A DNA stretch of 64,000 bases from Thuidium tamariscinum (lineage: Eukaryota; Streptophyta; Bryopsida; Hypnales; Thuidiaceae), in contig OX344749.2 of the NCBI GenBank assembly GCA_947034885.2, forward strand, positions 24,753,501-24,817,500, written 5' to 3'. The notes under the pieces were generated by a model. The model had not been told where the DNA came from. It saw only the letters and a list, made by a program, of their open reading frames with translations, and ran no database searches. The translations under genes and the position numbers were made by a program. Shown here piece after piece: positions 48,117 through 59,960 of the stretch (position 1 is its first letter; each line of letters opens with the position of its first letter).

Positions 48117-50071
48117 TTAACCCTCGCAAAATTCAATCTTCATGTCTACTTGACTATGACTTGGTAATTCGTTGGAGGCTTTTTTGATGAAGGCCCCTTG
48201 AAGATCCCTATATTCCATTGGAATGGAACTACCTATTTTCTCCACTATGTTGTAGCATTCAAAGATTTTCAATGCATAAACTTCAGCATCCTTCATGGAC
48301 AATTGGAAAGCTGCACCTGAAACCAAAGCGTGTTTTGGAGTTGATAACTGCCCTCTAATCAAGCCTAGGGTTGCCTTATTTTTCTTTAGGCTGCTACTCC
48401 AAATCGACTTGATGTCAATTCTCCGAAGATTGCTAAACTCTCGTCTTGCCACTCTCAGTCGCCATCCGAGTGGCTACCCTGCAGGAATTTCAGAGCCCTT
48501 TGGATCGGCAAACTCCTCAAAAGGTTCCTCACTTGATGCTTTCGACCTTGATAGGCCTCCTACAGCTGCAGTGCTGAAAGGGAGGGCGACCGCTTGCATT
48601 TCTCGACTGTTCTACAGTCCTTTCGTAGACCAGGCCTTTGGAGAGCCATCCCGCCCCTACTTCGTACCCATCAGAGCACCTTCAATTGGCCGACCTTATA
48701 CTAGAGCCACTTTTTCTTCTTGCACTTCATTTGGTGACACTACTTGCTAGAAGCAACATTTCTAACAATGTTGTGAATCGATTAACACTTCCCTTCTCAT
48801 CCATCGAATTGTAAGGTCATGGCCTACAAGCCAAGGAATTCCTAAAATGCAAGCATATTGCTCCATATTGGTGAAATCCGCTACTAAGATTTATTTGTGA
48901 TTTCCAATAATAAACTCCACTTAAGCTTGGTGTGTGATCAGTCCTGAATTTATGACCCTTCCATCAATTACCCAAACCTCCCTTGGCACTTCTTTGGACT
49001 CTATTAACACTCCACACCATTCTGCAAATTTGGGATGCATAAATATACCAATAGTTCCTGAATCAATCAACATGAGGCCTACGAAAGAATTAATTTTAGC
49101 ATTTAATGAGAGATGATTTCCTGGTTCAATTGTGATCTGTATATAGAGATGATCAGAGTTGTTGTCTTCTAGCTCTATAAGTTCATTTATAGCACTTCCC
49201 ATAATTTCTTTTGGAAAGGTAGCAGCAGCGTTCTGAATCATGCCCATGTACTGAACCTCATTGCTCAATTCTAGGCCATGTCTTTTCCCAAAGCTTCAAT
49301 CTCTATTTCCACTGTAGCTACAAGCAAAAGAAGACATGAGGGATTCATAGGACACTTTGTCCACATATGATCCATTCTCTTACAACCCCAACACTTACCT
49401 TGGCATTGGTATTCAAGTCTTTTCGCCGTTGTCTTGCCAATGCCAATATCCCACACATTGCACCTAATTCTATCGGTACTAGACTCATGGTTCCAAGAAT
49501 TTTTTGAAATCTCCTGATTGGGTCTCAAGAGTTGCTCGTAGGGTTCCTCCCATGTGAAGAATCTAATTGTAGGCAACGAGATTGTTTCAAGCCCCAGAGC
49601 CTCTCATCAATCCAAGAAGCCATTGCCATCTACTCATGCAATTGTTGAGGTTGAGTCTCCGTTGTAGCTATGGAGTCCAAGATCTCATCCTTCAACCCTA
49701 TATGAAACCACACCACTAAACTTGATTCGTTCCAATCGATTTGGGCAGAATATTCATTAAAAGTGGAGATGTATGAGGCCACGGAGCCTATTTATTACAA
49801 TTCCCCAAGATGATCTTTAGCATTAACTTGTCAATTGAGATCATTCTCCATAAACTCCGATAATAGACTCTCAAAAAGCATCATAGTCTTCCAACAATTC
49901 ATGATTTTGTCCCTCATCAAGGGCTTGTAATAAGGGTATAGGCCAATTTTGTGCAAAGCCGATCATATATGAGAGCACATAAGCCACCTTATCTACGTAA
50001 TGAACTGTATGTTCAAGGGTGTAGGGCGAGAGTGGGTCATTCTCGCACCCTCTCGATCCATGGCTAGCCAC
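48117..50071 (-). pseudogene. Gypsy gag and protease remnant
   Basis: The aspartic protease remnant LMLIDSGTIGIFMHP lies at ~49010-49090 (DSG active-site box). The nucleocapsid zinc knuckle CWGCKRMDHMWTKC lies at ~49340-49400. Gag-like helical sequence lies at 49600-50071. The interval 48430-48760 is GC-richer than the rest of the element; on the minus strand it reads as a linker (NSREMQAVALPFSTAAVGG) in frame with the following pol part, interrupted by stops. Confidence 0.65.
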
Positions 50072-50255
50072 TCCATGACCGCTTCATGAAACTGAAGAAA
50101 AAAAATTCAACCATTGTTATTTCCTATGAACATTTTTCAAATTTGCATCAACCTTATCGAGGAACCAACTACTTGATCCACTAACCCCGCTCAGAGTCCG
50201 ATCGACAGTCGACCAGTTCGGAAGGAACCTAATTGCCACTTCATGAGTTCAAGGA

Positions 50256-50803
50256 TGTGATCTTATATAAAACCTTCGATTATTTCATCAATCTATCTTA
50301 GCATTTTGCAACTAAACAACCTAATCTAAATTGATCACTCTCCATAAGTCATGACCTATAAGAATCAATGGATTCTCATCGACTGAGCTATCGCAGGAGC
50401 AGACAGAAGGTCAAGGGTCTAGTGAAGCAGGATTGATCTTACTGCTGCATCCATAACTAGATTATCTGCAACCATCACTACCGATCAACACAGGCTTAAA
50501 AGCTACAAAATCATCTTTTAGTTATGTAAATCTCGATATGGTGGAAAACCACAAGACCAGGTAACCATATCGCTTAACACTACAGTATCAAGGAAACAAC
50601 AATCATTTATGAATGTAAGAGAATTAAGCAGTAATTTTACATGTCTATATTGACAAAATATCACATGAGAGACAAGCCTTCTCACCTAGCCTTTAATAGA
50701 AGTTGAGAGCCTTAGCCATTCTAGCAACTGTCTTAACCGTCACCCTTAACCCAAGTGTCTTTGTAACTGGTGAAATTTGGCTATTACGACTCAATTTGTA
50801 ACA
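50256..50803 (-). repeat. Ty3/gypsy 5' LTR
   Basis: This is the partner of 44736-45276. It lies upstream of the gag remnant in element orientation, so it is the promoter LTR. TG...CA ends; the inner (left) boundary is approximate. Confidence 0.75.
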
Positions 50804-52768
50804 TTATTCTCCTAAAGCAATGATAATATTTTCTAATATCATCACAATGTTAAAGCCTAAAAAATTCACTTTTTATGATGAATTTAGGTGGAAGTTCTTA
50901 ATGCAAATACTAATCACTCGATTATTATCATCCCAAACATTGATTATGGCCACTAACTCAACCTTTTGTAGCCAAAACCACATTTATTAAAAGAAATTGT
51001 CATAGGGTGATTGAAGATTGTAATGGATCATGCTCTAGGTATCTATAATGGATCTTTTGTCTACCATAGACTAGTTTACCTTATGTAGTACAAATAGCTA
51101 GGGAGTTGTATTTATTATACATATAGCATGGTAATATATAACAAATAATATTCACATTTTACTTTTTGGCTAGTAACAAATAATATATATATTTAACTTA
51201 TCAATTGTTGCATTACTAACAATTATATGTATATTAATTTACCAAATTTGGGGCTATTTTAACATACAAGGTAAATTTGCAAAGGTTGTTTGAAAGATCT
51301 AGTAACATTTAGCATCTAACATTTTTTCTTCAACAATCTAGAAGGTTGAAAAAATCTATGACATATATGACATTTTAATACTTATGGAGGTAACAAGTAT
51401 AGAAGTTCAATTGTAAGTTTGTAATTCCAATCTTCTAAAGGATTTAGGGTTGGTGTGAATAAACCATTTTAAAATAAAGAATGCTTGCAAAGAAAAGATT
51501 TGATAAGCTCTTTTGAGCAAATATTAAAGAACTAATATAAAAATCTTTCAAATTATTGATGGATGGAAAAATGCATTTTTGTATATACTTGGGATGTGTT
51601 TGTATTCATCAATTGTTTGAACTTTAAATGCCAAGTATTTAACCTATAATGTACACTAAATGTCTAATGGATGACAAAGAATTCTTGCATTTAAGATAGA
51701 CTTGCAATTTTTCATCCTTTGAATTTTGTACAAAAAGGGGAAGGTCATGTATAGTACTTCATAGTTTGGTCTCCAATGAATACTTTTGAATTTTTTAAGA
51801 CACCTGATTCACAAAAGGAAGATTACCATAGAGATCAACCTATCCTTCTAATATTAACCCCTAAGTATCTAAGCCTGGGCAATTCTATTTTTCCTATCAA
51901 AAAAGAACATGGGCTTATAGTAATCCCCAATGAAGCAAATTTTTTTTCTTTCAAAATCTAACTACATAGATGTTTAAAGAACTTGCTTATTAGCATATAC
52001 ACCAATTTTGAATACAAAATTGCATACAAGTTGTGAGATTGTAACATGAAAAATGTATGCTATCTATTTTTAGTATAATACCCTCTCTACAATGTTTCAT
52101 AAATTTGCATCTAAACGTTTTGGAGGAATAGAGGTGACACAAAAAACTAAAAATAGTATTAGCATACTAAAATATATTTTCTAAAAACTGAATTTCACAT
52201 GAAAAGCTATCATATTCATTACATAATCCACCTTGCAATTATAAAAGTACAAATTTATTCTACAACAAGAAATCACAAATATCTTCAAATTGACACTTGC
52301 ATATTTAAAGTTTCAATGGTGAAAATCATGAAAACACGTTATTCTTTCTATTGGGACCATTTTCAAAGCATTTAGATAAGTACAATTTAAATCTCAAATC
52401 AAGTGAACTTGGCAAGTTGTGCACAAAACTAGAAAATGAAGTAAAATTGACAAGCTTTACTCTCCACTAATGTTACATACATGTCTTTGAAGACCCCTCA
52501 ATAATCAAATATTTACTTTTTTCTGTGAAATAAGAAAGTTTTCAATAATTAACCCAAAAAACTACCTGAATTTTTTTTTAAAACAATCAAATGAATTTAA
52601 CTGCCCATTTAGATTTGATCTGAAAATTTCTGCGGGACCATATATGCTTGCTCAGGCAGTTAGGCCGGGGGTTAAGCCAGGGTGAAACAAAAGACACAAT
52701 TCAATGTGGTACGGACGTACAAATTCATGATAATTGCCATCCCGATATCAAAATTTCTCAAACGTTAA
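50804..52768. other. AT-rich intergenic DNA
   Basis: No gene or structured repeat is supported. Only short chance frames are present. Confidence 0.5.
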
Positions 52769-53005
52769 TCACGCTAGCCTGTGGACCTGCATATTAGCCC
52801 ACCAGTTCCTACTTGAAGAATCATGCCACCACCAAACACGAACCTTGCAAACAGTGTTGTAATCGTGATTTTCATGGTAATAACCAAAACGAGATTTTAC
52901 CTTCTGGCAGTCCCTCTCTCCAAGGCCAATGCGGTCCTTAGCATAAAAACCAGGCACCATTGCCTCAACAAAGAATCCAGCATACTCTTCGCAAGTACCA
53001 TAAAT
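52769..53005 (-). other. Possible unidentified exon or gene relic
   Basis: One minus-strand frame reads IYGTCEEYAGFFVEAMVPGF, then YAKDRIGLGERDCQK, followed by a plausible donor GTAAAATC; read-through continues to a Trp-rich end (VRVWWWHDSSS). The residue mix looks protein-like and the composition is GC-richer than the DNA to the left. A stop lies directly upstream of the block and I recognise no family. It may be a relic of a gene downstream of the RPB5 pseudogene, or chance. Confidence 0.2.
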
Positions 53006-53374
53006 TTAAGCCCAGATTTAAACAAGCAAGGAGTCCGCGTGTCCCTGCAATCACCAAGCACATCACTGGAACTGGAACCAATCAAGCTAATCCTTGAAAT
53101 CAGACCAGTATGTTCATTCAAATATTGCAAAATAAGAACAGTTCCAATCCGGTGTAGGAGGTGATGTCAATGATAGAAACCATGTTTCAGTGTAAGTTTA
53201 CTTTCATTGATACAAAATTGTTGATAGGTTCTACATGTGACCTTTCCTCGCTCTCCCTTTACCATATTCCAAAAGAAGAAGGGGCACACGCAGTAGAATC
53301 CAAGACAGCCATTGAAAAGTTTTCGCAAGACTTCACAGTTCATGATCCCTGCGTAATAGCTTTCGACCAGCACA

Positions 53375-54930
53375 TCACATGACAAATCGATATGTGACAT
53401 ATCGGCTCGCAGCCTCACTGGGTCGAATAATCTTCACCACTTGACCTCGCTTAAGACCGTAATAGCGAGCTACAGGGTCGTTCTCTTGCATCCGAGGAAG
53501 CTGCAAAATCAACCACGCTCCTTTTCAGATTCTTGAAACGATAAAGAAAACGATGGTCTCTACCACAGAACACAAATTTTAAGTAGAAATTACGATAGTC
53601 TCCAAAATGGTGTCGTAAGTTAGAGGACGCTATTTTTGTCACTAATAAAGCATTTTTACACATGGAGGAGTAAGCTTCCGTTGGGAGATCAGCATAGAGC
53701 TGAGGAGAGGGTAAAACCGCAAACTCTCAAGAGATAAATTTTATTATTATATGGAATGGTATGAAATTATTGTGCAATTTCAAAGGGGGAGTCTGTATAC
53801 TATCACCGCAAGTGATAGTAAACTATCCCGTTTCAGAGATCACTGGCTATAGATATTTTAGCCAAGTCTAGAATACAAGACTGCCAAATGAGTGCAACCA
53901 AGTGTATGAATAGACGACTTGCTGTTTGTAACAGTGTCAATTTCCAAGCCGGGATCAGGTCCCTAACGGTTTCAGTATCCTCTACCTTCTGTCGGTACCA
54001 AGAAGGAACCAAGACGGATGCATACTATTTCTATTCCAACTAGAACACAATATGGAAGCACGCTGAGATTTTGCTGCGAAGCAACCTTCTTTACCCTCCT
54101 TTTAAATTCATGAGTCCTGGATAGATTTAAAGAGATTTGAACAGACACATAAATGACACAGAAAATACCTGGGTTTCCTTCACAGTGTACCGCTCCAGCA
54201 GAGTCTTCTTTTCGTCATAACCTCGTGTTGTGGAACAAGAACGTGATCCTTAATGTTCACCAGCAACTCAGCTTCCTGTGCACAAAGCTCACTTCACCTC
54301 AACGTTCAACAACAAAGAGGCTCCAAAAAAACTTGCGGTCCTTAACCTAAATCTCATAGTAGCCCTCACAGCATGATCTGGTAAAATTCTAGGGCGAAGG
54401 ACTAACCTGGAAAACCTATAAGTGGTACTTGCTCGACATCTCGCTCGCGCATTGTCTTGCAAAGGGCGTCAGGTTCTGCTGCACAACAAGGATAGCTCTG
54501 TGCACATTCTCCGTCTTCATGCGGTCCATCGCTACTTCTGGGAAAAACACAAAAATCTGGGGCACAACAACATGACCCACACATCAGAGGCTATCCACAA
54601 CAAGACGAGATGTAGTAGCATCGTGAGCACCTAATTTCCAATCGAGAAAATTGCAAGACTACAACCCTAAACCCTAAACCCTGAACCCCAAAGTGGATGG
54701 CAAGAAATGCACATGCTCAGCATTGTTGGACCGCCTCGGCTTCTGAATCACTAAATCCTCCCGTTTCGCCTCGTCCCCGTATTTCTCCCGAAACTGGTCT
54801 CCCGAAACTGGTCCTTGGTGAAACCTAGCTCAAACTCGGCCACTACATAGTCCTGGTCGTGCAGCATCTCGATGACCGTCTTCCGAATTCGATATAAGCG
54901 CGTGCTCTGCTCATTGAGAGTGTGCGACAT
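53375..54930 (-). pseudogene. NRPB5: RPB5-like (RNA polymerase II/IV/V shared subunit 5) pseudogene, introns retained
   Basis: Inferred exons on the minus strand: 54930-54713, 54556-54407, 54275-54169 and 53500-53375. Exon 1 reads RLYRIRKTVIEMLHDQDYVV, then AEFELGFTKDQFRE. Exon 2 reads IFVFFPE, then DRMKTENVHRAILVVQQNLT. Exon 3 reads EAELLVNIKDHVLVPQHEV. Exon 4 is intact to the stop ([20 protein letters not shown], then [11 protein letters not shown]). RPB5 contacts downstream DNA in the polymerase cleft. Disablements: a 14-bp tandem duplication in exon 1 (54785-54798 and 54799-54812) shifts the frame; exon 2 lacks ~11 codons after FFPE, has a 2-nt deletion and a TAG near its end; exon 3 has a small deletion shifting frame. 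The exon 1 donor is also weakened. Retained introns mean duplication, not retroposition. Confidence 0.82.
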
Positions 54931-56438
54931 TTTGAAGCCCTCTCAAAAACCCTAACGAAAACAACAGAGGGGACGGTAAACCCTAAACCCACCGTCCCAA
55001 GAATACTCTGCAGATAGCTCAATTCAGCGTGTGCAGAGAAACACAGCTCGATATCGAGTTGCAGGGAACTAAAGTGAGCTCAAGACGCGTGCTGGGATTA
55101 CCACAAATCCCCAAACCAATCCCTAAAACCTCCTTCCTGACGAAAATCAGCAGCGATGATAACTCAGTGTGAGCAAGAAGATAGAGATATCGAAATGCAG
55201 CGAACTGGATTCAGTTCGAGACGCGTGTTAAAGTTTAAGAAAAAACCAAAAACCTCCTTCACATTGAAAATCAGTAGCGATGTCAATTCAGTGTGTGAAA
55301 GAAGATAGAGCACGATATAGAGTAGCAGGTAACTAAAGTGAGCTTGGGACTCGTATGGGATTACGACAAACCCTGAAATCTCCTTCCGAACAAAATCATG
55401 AGTGCTCTTCTGTCCATGTGGATTGCAATCTCCCCATGCGACGTCAAAGCTCCCTGCTCCAATCTGAACCGACGTGATCCCGGATAAGAACAACTCAATT
55501 CCTCTGCAAGAATACCAAGGCAATATGAAGCCTTGCTGCAATTCCATGTTATAGAGAAGCACTTTCACGAGCTCACACCATCGCTGCAACTCTGGAGTGT
55601 CAAGGACTCAAAGCCACCATTGGCACTGGCCTTCGAAAGAGGTGAGTCAGGTGACGAAAGAAGATTTGACGGGTATGGGGTGACAATATACAGCATGCGG
55701 TCGTGGGTCCCCGTGCTGAGGTTTTAGGAATAGAAATCCTGTGACTGCTGGAAACCCTTTCCACGCTTGCCTGCGTGCATTGCACTAGCAGTGGAGCGCC
55801 ACAAGTGCAACCTAGCATTAGGTAACCTCTCACCACACATCCCCACAAGTTTATAAATCTGTGTCCCTTCAAGGCCTGTCTTTCCGAAACTCTTGTGAAT
55901 GGAGGTTGCGCGAATTTGTGCATTAATTGTTGTTCATTTTGGAGGTTCTCTTGAAAGCTCCTTTCGTCCGTCCAGGTGTTGCTACTTAATTGCCCTTACG
56001 CCACCATCTATCTTGGTGTGTTTGTTGACTGCTTGCAACTTTGGCGTTCTCTTTTCGTGTCTCTTGGTGGGGTCATTGCGAATGGAATTCATTGGGTAGG
56101 AAGGACGGGGTGTCATGAACGCAGCATTCTTGGGTCATGTTTTCTTTCTTGTGCGCTACGTTTTACTTTGTGGAATTGTGTGAAGTAGAGGCTCCACCAA
56201 CCGTACAGTATATCAAATGCTCCATTGACCATGCAGGATAACTTTGATGGATGTTAAGTGTGTCAGTACTTACTCTATCGACATTTTGGTTTTGGCAATT
56301 GATTTTTAGCTCAGCACAGGATAAATGTGCAAAAGTTAGACGCCACAAGTTTTCAAATTGTTGTAGGCAAAGGCATAAAGTTCACCTCTCCTTGCTGTAT
56401 TGAGGTTTTGGGGATTGACAATATTGTTGTGGGGAGAT
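54931..56438. other. Region between RPB5 pseudogene and P5CR
   Basis: It holds the upstream region of the RPB5 relic with tandem repeats (55010-55400), then P5CR promoter/leader sequence. No supported coding gene. The frames at 55164-55589 (-) and 56336-56762 (-) match no family and overlap repeats or the P5CR first exon. Confidence 0.45.
55010..55400. repeat. Three degenerate ~125-135-bp tandem repeats
   Basis: Units share AAAATCAGCAGCGATG, TCAGTGTGTG followed by AAGAAGATAGAG, GATATCGA and a GTAGCAGG/TTGCAGGG AACTAAAGTGAGCT block, then AAACCTCCTTC. The three copies begin near 55015, 55140 and 55260. They lie just upstream of the RPB5-like start codon. Confidence 0.6.
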
Positions 56439-59400
56439 ATGCAGAGCCTCCGTGGATTTGCGAGTGTAGCAGCAGCAGTGGCGATGGCGACAGACTTGAT
56501 TACGGCGAATACGCGGGTGGGGTTTATTGGGGCTGGGATGATGGCGGAGGCCATTGCGAGAGGCTTGGATAGGTCCGGCGTGGTGTCGGCCCATATGATG
56601 AGCGCATCGGATGTCAATGTCGGAAGGACGAAGGTGTTTGAGTCTCTCGGCACCTCGATTTGTACCTCCAATGCGAAGGTATGACTGCAGTGCTGAATTT
56701 TCATCTATTGTCCCTGTTGTGCTGGTGGACAACATAGCGTGTTTGAGTAGCTGCTTGAACACCTTTAAAGTTTATGAAACAGTGAGCAATGAAAGGAATT
56801 CCAGGTATGTTGTTCTGGTGGACGAAAACCCTAAACCAGAACTCAAAAGCGCGTCATTATTTCATTGGGTTAGTGCTCTAGGATTTAGTGTAGTGGAAAG
56901 GATGCAAGCTCAATGCGAAGTCTCTGGAATGTTATGCTCCACATTCTTGAGGAGCATGGGTACGGAATTGCTGGACATTCTTTTGTGCTACAGAGTTTAG
57001 GGTTTGTATACTACTCTAGAGTCTTATGAAGAACATAAATCATGAAGATTCTCTGGTTTCGGTATTGATCTTCGGAATCACTATTTAACTTATGAACGTG
57101 ATTCTGGGAATTGCAGCTTGCAGAGTCCAGCAACGTGCTCATCCTTGCAGTGAAACCCCAAGTAGGTATTGTTCAATTTCCTGGCCTCTCTCGCACACTT
57201 ACATTAGTCCCGTGTTGCAGTATGCCGTCGTGATAGAGCTATTCATTTCTCTTTGTTTTTTATATGCCTGCATTCTTTTACCTCGGAAGTTTTTTGCTGT
57301 GATTTTGCTGAGGAATGATATTGAAATGCAATTTACAACCTTGGGAATGCCTGTACCCATGATCGATGGGACGGCCACTTGAATTAATGTAAAGTCGCCA
57401 TTGGACAAAATGAGGCAGAACGAATAACGCATGATTTTGCGCAAACCAAGGTGTAGGATTTCGTGTTTCCTCCAGCTTGTTGCTGCAATCTGTGCAATCT
57501 ATTGTGACGCCCTGAGTTTGTATGTCGTCGGGAGGAAAGGCATGTTCATAACGTTTTTTCTAATTGTCTTTCAAAATTTGGATTTGTGCAGCTGAGAAGG
57601 TAGTGACAGAGATGAAGCCAAGCTTGTCAAGGGATCATCTTCTGGTTTCGATAGCTGCAGGAATTCCCATCGAGAAGTTGCAGGTGGGTTACTATGTGAA
57701 GTACTGTGCACTACTTCAAATTCTTTCCGAAGGGGCTATTCTTTCTTTAGTGGGTGAGTTGATGCTTTATGGTTGTTAAAAGAGGTCACAATTTCGTCAA
57801 TTTGTATTTGTACATTGAACCACACTGTTTATCATGACTGTAGAAGCTACGGTCTTGATGTTGTGAGCAACTTGCTTTGCCCCATACGTGGCGCATTTTC
57901 CTTGTCTGCTGAAAGGTGTTAGTATGGAGGACCCGACCGCGCGTTCTGTAAGACATGGAAGGCGACGGAGTCCTTTCAGAAGTATCATAGAGCACTTTTA
58001 GAATCCCGAGTTCAATGAAATTCACCCCCAGGGTACCCCTTTTCGTAACTTTTTTATTAGATCATCAGTGAAGACACCCTGCACGCCTGTTCTGCCTGTA
58101 CCCTAGGGTTTGTGATTCTAAGGGTCTTCGAAGCTACTCTGAAGCCGGGATTAGGGGTCTTCATCAGCAGGGTCTTGAAAGCATCGGGCCTGGAGGAAGT
58201 AACCGATCGGATGCTGCCTTTCCTCCTCCAGGTCTTCTGTTCTGCACATTGGCTGTCCCTTTTGCTGAAATTTGTACGGATGCTTGCAGGATTGGGCTGG
58301 AGAAGCACGAGTAGTGAGAGTGATGCCTAACGTTGCCGCCACTGTAGGCGAAGCTGCTGCAGGTGCTTTTCTTAATAATACACGACTGCTCCACCAGCTA
58401 ACTTATCTTATGTTACTGTTGATTCTCATAGAGTTGACAAGAATTCCTCTGTGATGATTGTTAATTTCTGATATATTGTGCTTGCAATCTGTATTTGTAA
58501 GCTGACCTACTTGGATTTGTACCCACCCTGTCATGGTAATTTTTCTTGACAACTTTTGTGGAATTGCTGCAGGAATGAGTTTGGGTAGAACAGCCACTCC
58601 AGCTGACTCGGAACTTGTGACTGCAATGTTTGAATCAATAGGCAAGATCCATGTTGTAGACGAAAAACTTCTGAATGCAGTAACTGGAGTCAGGTATCGT
58701 TGTTATCCACGCTTTACCGCAAATCACAAAAGCTCTGTACTTTCTGCTGTAGGATCAGAGTGCAGCTGACTGGACAAATGCTGATGTAATTTCACAGGCA
58801 TGAATCGTCTCTTTTCATTTCGTATTCAATGTTTACTTCTTTCTTCCAGTGGTAGCGGTCCTGCTTATATCTTCATGGCTATCGAAGCTCTGGCTGATGG
58901 TGGTGTAGCTGCTGGCCTTTCCCGTGATGTTGCAATGTCTCTCGCTGCCCAAACGGTGAGTTCAGGCCTCGTCTCTGCTGTTGTCGTTGACGAATTCTGT
59001 TGTATCCTTGTCGCTTCAGATTCTAGGGTGTTTAAAAACATTCCATTTTCATTTGTTTTCGTTTCCACCCGCTGTGAAAATGCCTGGCTATCAACGAATT
59101 TTTAAGATGTCATGTCCTTTAAGTGGTCCTTGCTCAAAACGTGCTGCAGTACCACATCTAGGCTGTGTGACTGAAACGTTTTCTTGCAGGTGTTGGGATC
59201 TGCAAAGATGGTGTTGGAAACCAAGAAGCACCCCGGAGAATTGAAAGATATGGTGACATCACCTGCAGGTAACGAACTCTCCGATGAAGATCACTGTAAC
59301 CTTAATTCAACTTTAATGGTTTGCTTCTCTTTCTTCATTGGAATCTAGCCAGGGTCACAAATCTGCCTCGTCTGGTTAGGGCCATTACACCATGATTAAT

Positions 59401-59960
59401 TACTCATTCTATCATTTTGTTCAATTGTGCCTTCACGCTAGTTCAAGTGCCAAGAGTGAGTATGACGAGGTGATGTTTACATAGCTCCGATGTAGGGTGC
59501 TTAAAATATTGAGATATCAAGGTTTCGTGCAACTTCTATAAGGTGCATTGATCATTTGTTAGCTCAAATATGTCCTGATTTCTCATCTATGCAATGGCTG
59601 ATTTTAAGCCTCTTAATCTCTCCCCTGCTTGCACATTCTAGTGTTTGAAATTTTAAAATTGTTATCTCAATCCAGTTGCTTATATCTGTGCAATCTGAAG
59701 TGGCTTGCAGTTTTTTTATTAGAGATTTTGGCATGTATGAATCGGAACGTCTTTCAATATCTTGGATTTGGACCTTGTACGGTATGCCCATTACAATATG
59801 TTGTACAGGCGCCCCGATCATGTTTTATTGAGCAATACATGATGTTCTTGCAGGAACTACAATCGCTGGGATCCGTGAGCTGGAAGACAGAGGCTTTCGT
59901 TCGGCTCTTATTAATGCTGTTGTGGCTGGAGCAAAGCGAGGGGAAGAGCTTTCCAAGTAA
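56439..59960 (+). CDS. P5CR: Pyrroline-5-carboxylate reductase, 8 exons, 288 aa
   Basis: It catalyses the last step of proline synthesis, NAD(P)H-dependent reduction of delta1-pyrroline-5-carboxylate. Exons: 56439-56678, 57117-57165, 57592-57683, 58290-58362, 58573-58693, 58850-58955, 59190-59268 and 59854-59960, all GT-AG and phase-consistent, total 288 aa (family ~275). The Rossmann motif [16 protein letters not shown] lies at residues 27-42. VKPQ lies near 95, [15 protein letters not shown] in exon 4, and the P5CR signature [23 protein letters not shown] across exons 5-6. [23 protein letters not shown] and [15 protein letters not shown] close the protein. The first ATG adds a hydrophobic ~25-residue lead; an in-frame ATG at residue 16 would give a shorter cytosolic form. 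TTTAGGG motifs follow the stop codon. Intact and full length. Confidence 0.95.

Larger units (their letters stand above)
44736..50803 (-). mobile_element. Ty3/gypsy LTR retrotransposon, near full length, decayed
   Basis: Two related LTRs (44736-45276 and 50256-50803) bracket gag, protease, reverse transcriptase, RNase H and integrase remnants, all read on the minus strand in the gypsy order (integrase last). A purine-rich tract, AAAAGGGGGATAA in element orientation, lies just inside the 3' LTR at ~45277-45290. Flanking pentamers TTACT and TTATT may be a diverged 5-bp target duplication. Many stops and frameshifts, and LTR divergence of roughly 15-20% by eye, indicate an old insertion. The primer-binding site was not identified. 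Confidence 0.8.

Noticed and set aside
48295-48750. 151-codon plus-strand frame in the GC-rich part of the gypsy element
   Set aside because: The minus strand reads as the gypsy linker continuing into pol, so the plus frame is a shadow. A captured host gene was considered but nothing supports it.
55164-55589. 141-codon minus-strand frame upstream of the RPB5 relic
   Set aside because: It overlaps the tandem repeats and shows no domain.
56382-56762. Minus-strand frames of 122-126 codons
   Set aside because: Antisense to P5CR exon 1.
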